DNA from: Bolinopsis microptera
Taxonomy: Eukaryota; Ctenophora; Tentaculata; Lobata; Bolinopsidae
Direction of reading: 5' to 3'
NCBI RefSeq assembly: GCF_026151205.1
Contig: NC_087083.1
Location: 62,001 to 126,000, forward strand
DNA: 64,000 nt
The position numbers and the translations under genes were made by a program. Of this stretch, positions 63,575 through 64,000 are shown in pieces. The notes beneath the pieces are model-generated. The model saw nothing but the letters and a program-made list of their open reading frames with translations. It was not told the DNA's origin and ran no database searches. The first letter of the stretch is position 1. Each line of letters begins with the position of its first letter.

Positions 63575-64000
63575 AGTACTAGAAAACCCGTGGTCACAGG
63601 GAGAAAGCTAATACTTACTAAACACAGCGTAATATCAACAAAACCGATCAAAATGACGTTAAAACAATCATTGCACGTGCACGTGCGTGTAATAACACTT
63701 GCAACCATGGTTACTACGCAAGTTCATATTTTTCGTTTGATTTGCACGTGGGCGGTCGTACAGTGTACGTACAAACATTGTACAAAAAGAATTCTCTGAA
63801 TTATAATATAGACTAGAAAGCCCGTGGTAACAGGGACGAAGCTAGTAGTATTCTTTCTTTCTTTGAAAGAAAGTTTTAATCGCATCAAAAAATATCCATC
63901 CCAATACAGCCGATTTAACTATTTAAATAGTTAAATATAAAACACTTTAAACACAACGTAATTACCACAAACCCGATCAAAATGACGTCAAAACAATCTT
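63575..64000 (+). repeat. Dispersed repeat in two tandem-like copies
   Basis: TACTAGAAAACCCGTGGTCA (63577) and GACTAGAAAGCCCGTGGTAA (63811) begin two copies that share GATCAAAATGACGT(T/C)AAAACAATC. The second carries an insertion with TTTCTTTCTTTGAAAGAAAG and a TTTAACTATTTAAATAGTTAAA palindrome. It runs off the window edge. Confidence 0.75.

Overview
The window is animal nuclear DNA. It is AT-rich, and its genes have short exons with GT-AG introns. It carries animal families (a TAF4 C-terminus, a band-4.1/FERM protein, an SRCR-like secreted protein, a histamine-N-methyltransferase-like enzyme) together with LINEs, Copia, Ty3-like, Penelope-like and DNA-transposon sequence. The mixture suits a marine invertebrate, possibly a cnidarian or another early-branching animal. 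I cannot name the species.

Layout. 1-1.1 kb: Copia pol fragment next to a LINE 3' end. 3.3-4.4 kb (+): last four exons of TAF4. 8.2-26.4 kb (-): a FERM-domain gene of eight coding exons (1,875 nt, 624 aa) whose introns are mostly tandem repeats plus one dead LINE. 28.9-29.7 kb (-): single-exon SRCR-like secreted protein. 30.4-33.4 kb: Penelope-like GIY-YIG remnant split by a 2.1-kb element with perfect 39-bp terminal inverted repeats. 35.9-48.1 kb: a pile of nested mobile elements (two LINE fragments, a cloverleaf-like fold, a foldback element split by an LTR retroelement with matching LTRs, MITEs, an RT fragment, a piggyBac-type element). 48.6-49.5 kb (-): proline-rich protein. 50.4-51.7 kb (+): methyltransferase with a small membrane-protein ORF on the other strand of its intron. 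52-64 kb: MITEs, tandem duplications and a nearly complete two-ORF LINE (56.9-61.3 kb, -).

The most unusual signal is in the FERM gene. Several intronic minisatellites are built from the exon-intron junction they touch, so they repeat splice-donor or acceptor sequence in their units. In intron 1 the donor is duplicated at the far end of an open 246-nt array, so use of the distal donor would add 82 residues without a frame change. In intron 4 about 27 units repeat the exon end plus a full GTAAGT donor. In intron 5 the units repeat the junction but carry GTAACT, while the real exon has GTAAGT.

Three host genes (TAF4, the proline-rich gene, the methyltransferase) each need one small indel to read through, whereas the FERM and SRCR genes are clean. 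Local consensus errors are at least as likely as gene death. All calls come from reading the sequence by eye and from family knowledge; nothing was searched or aligned by computer.
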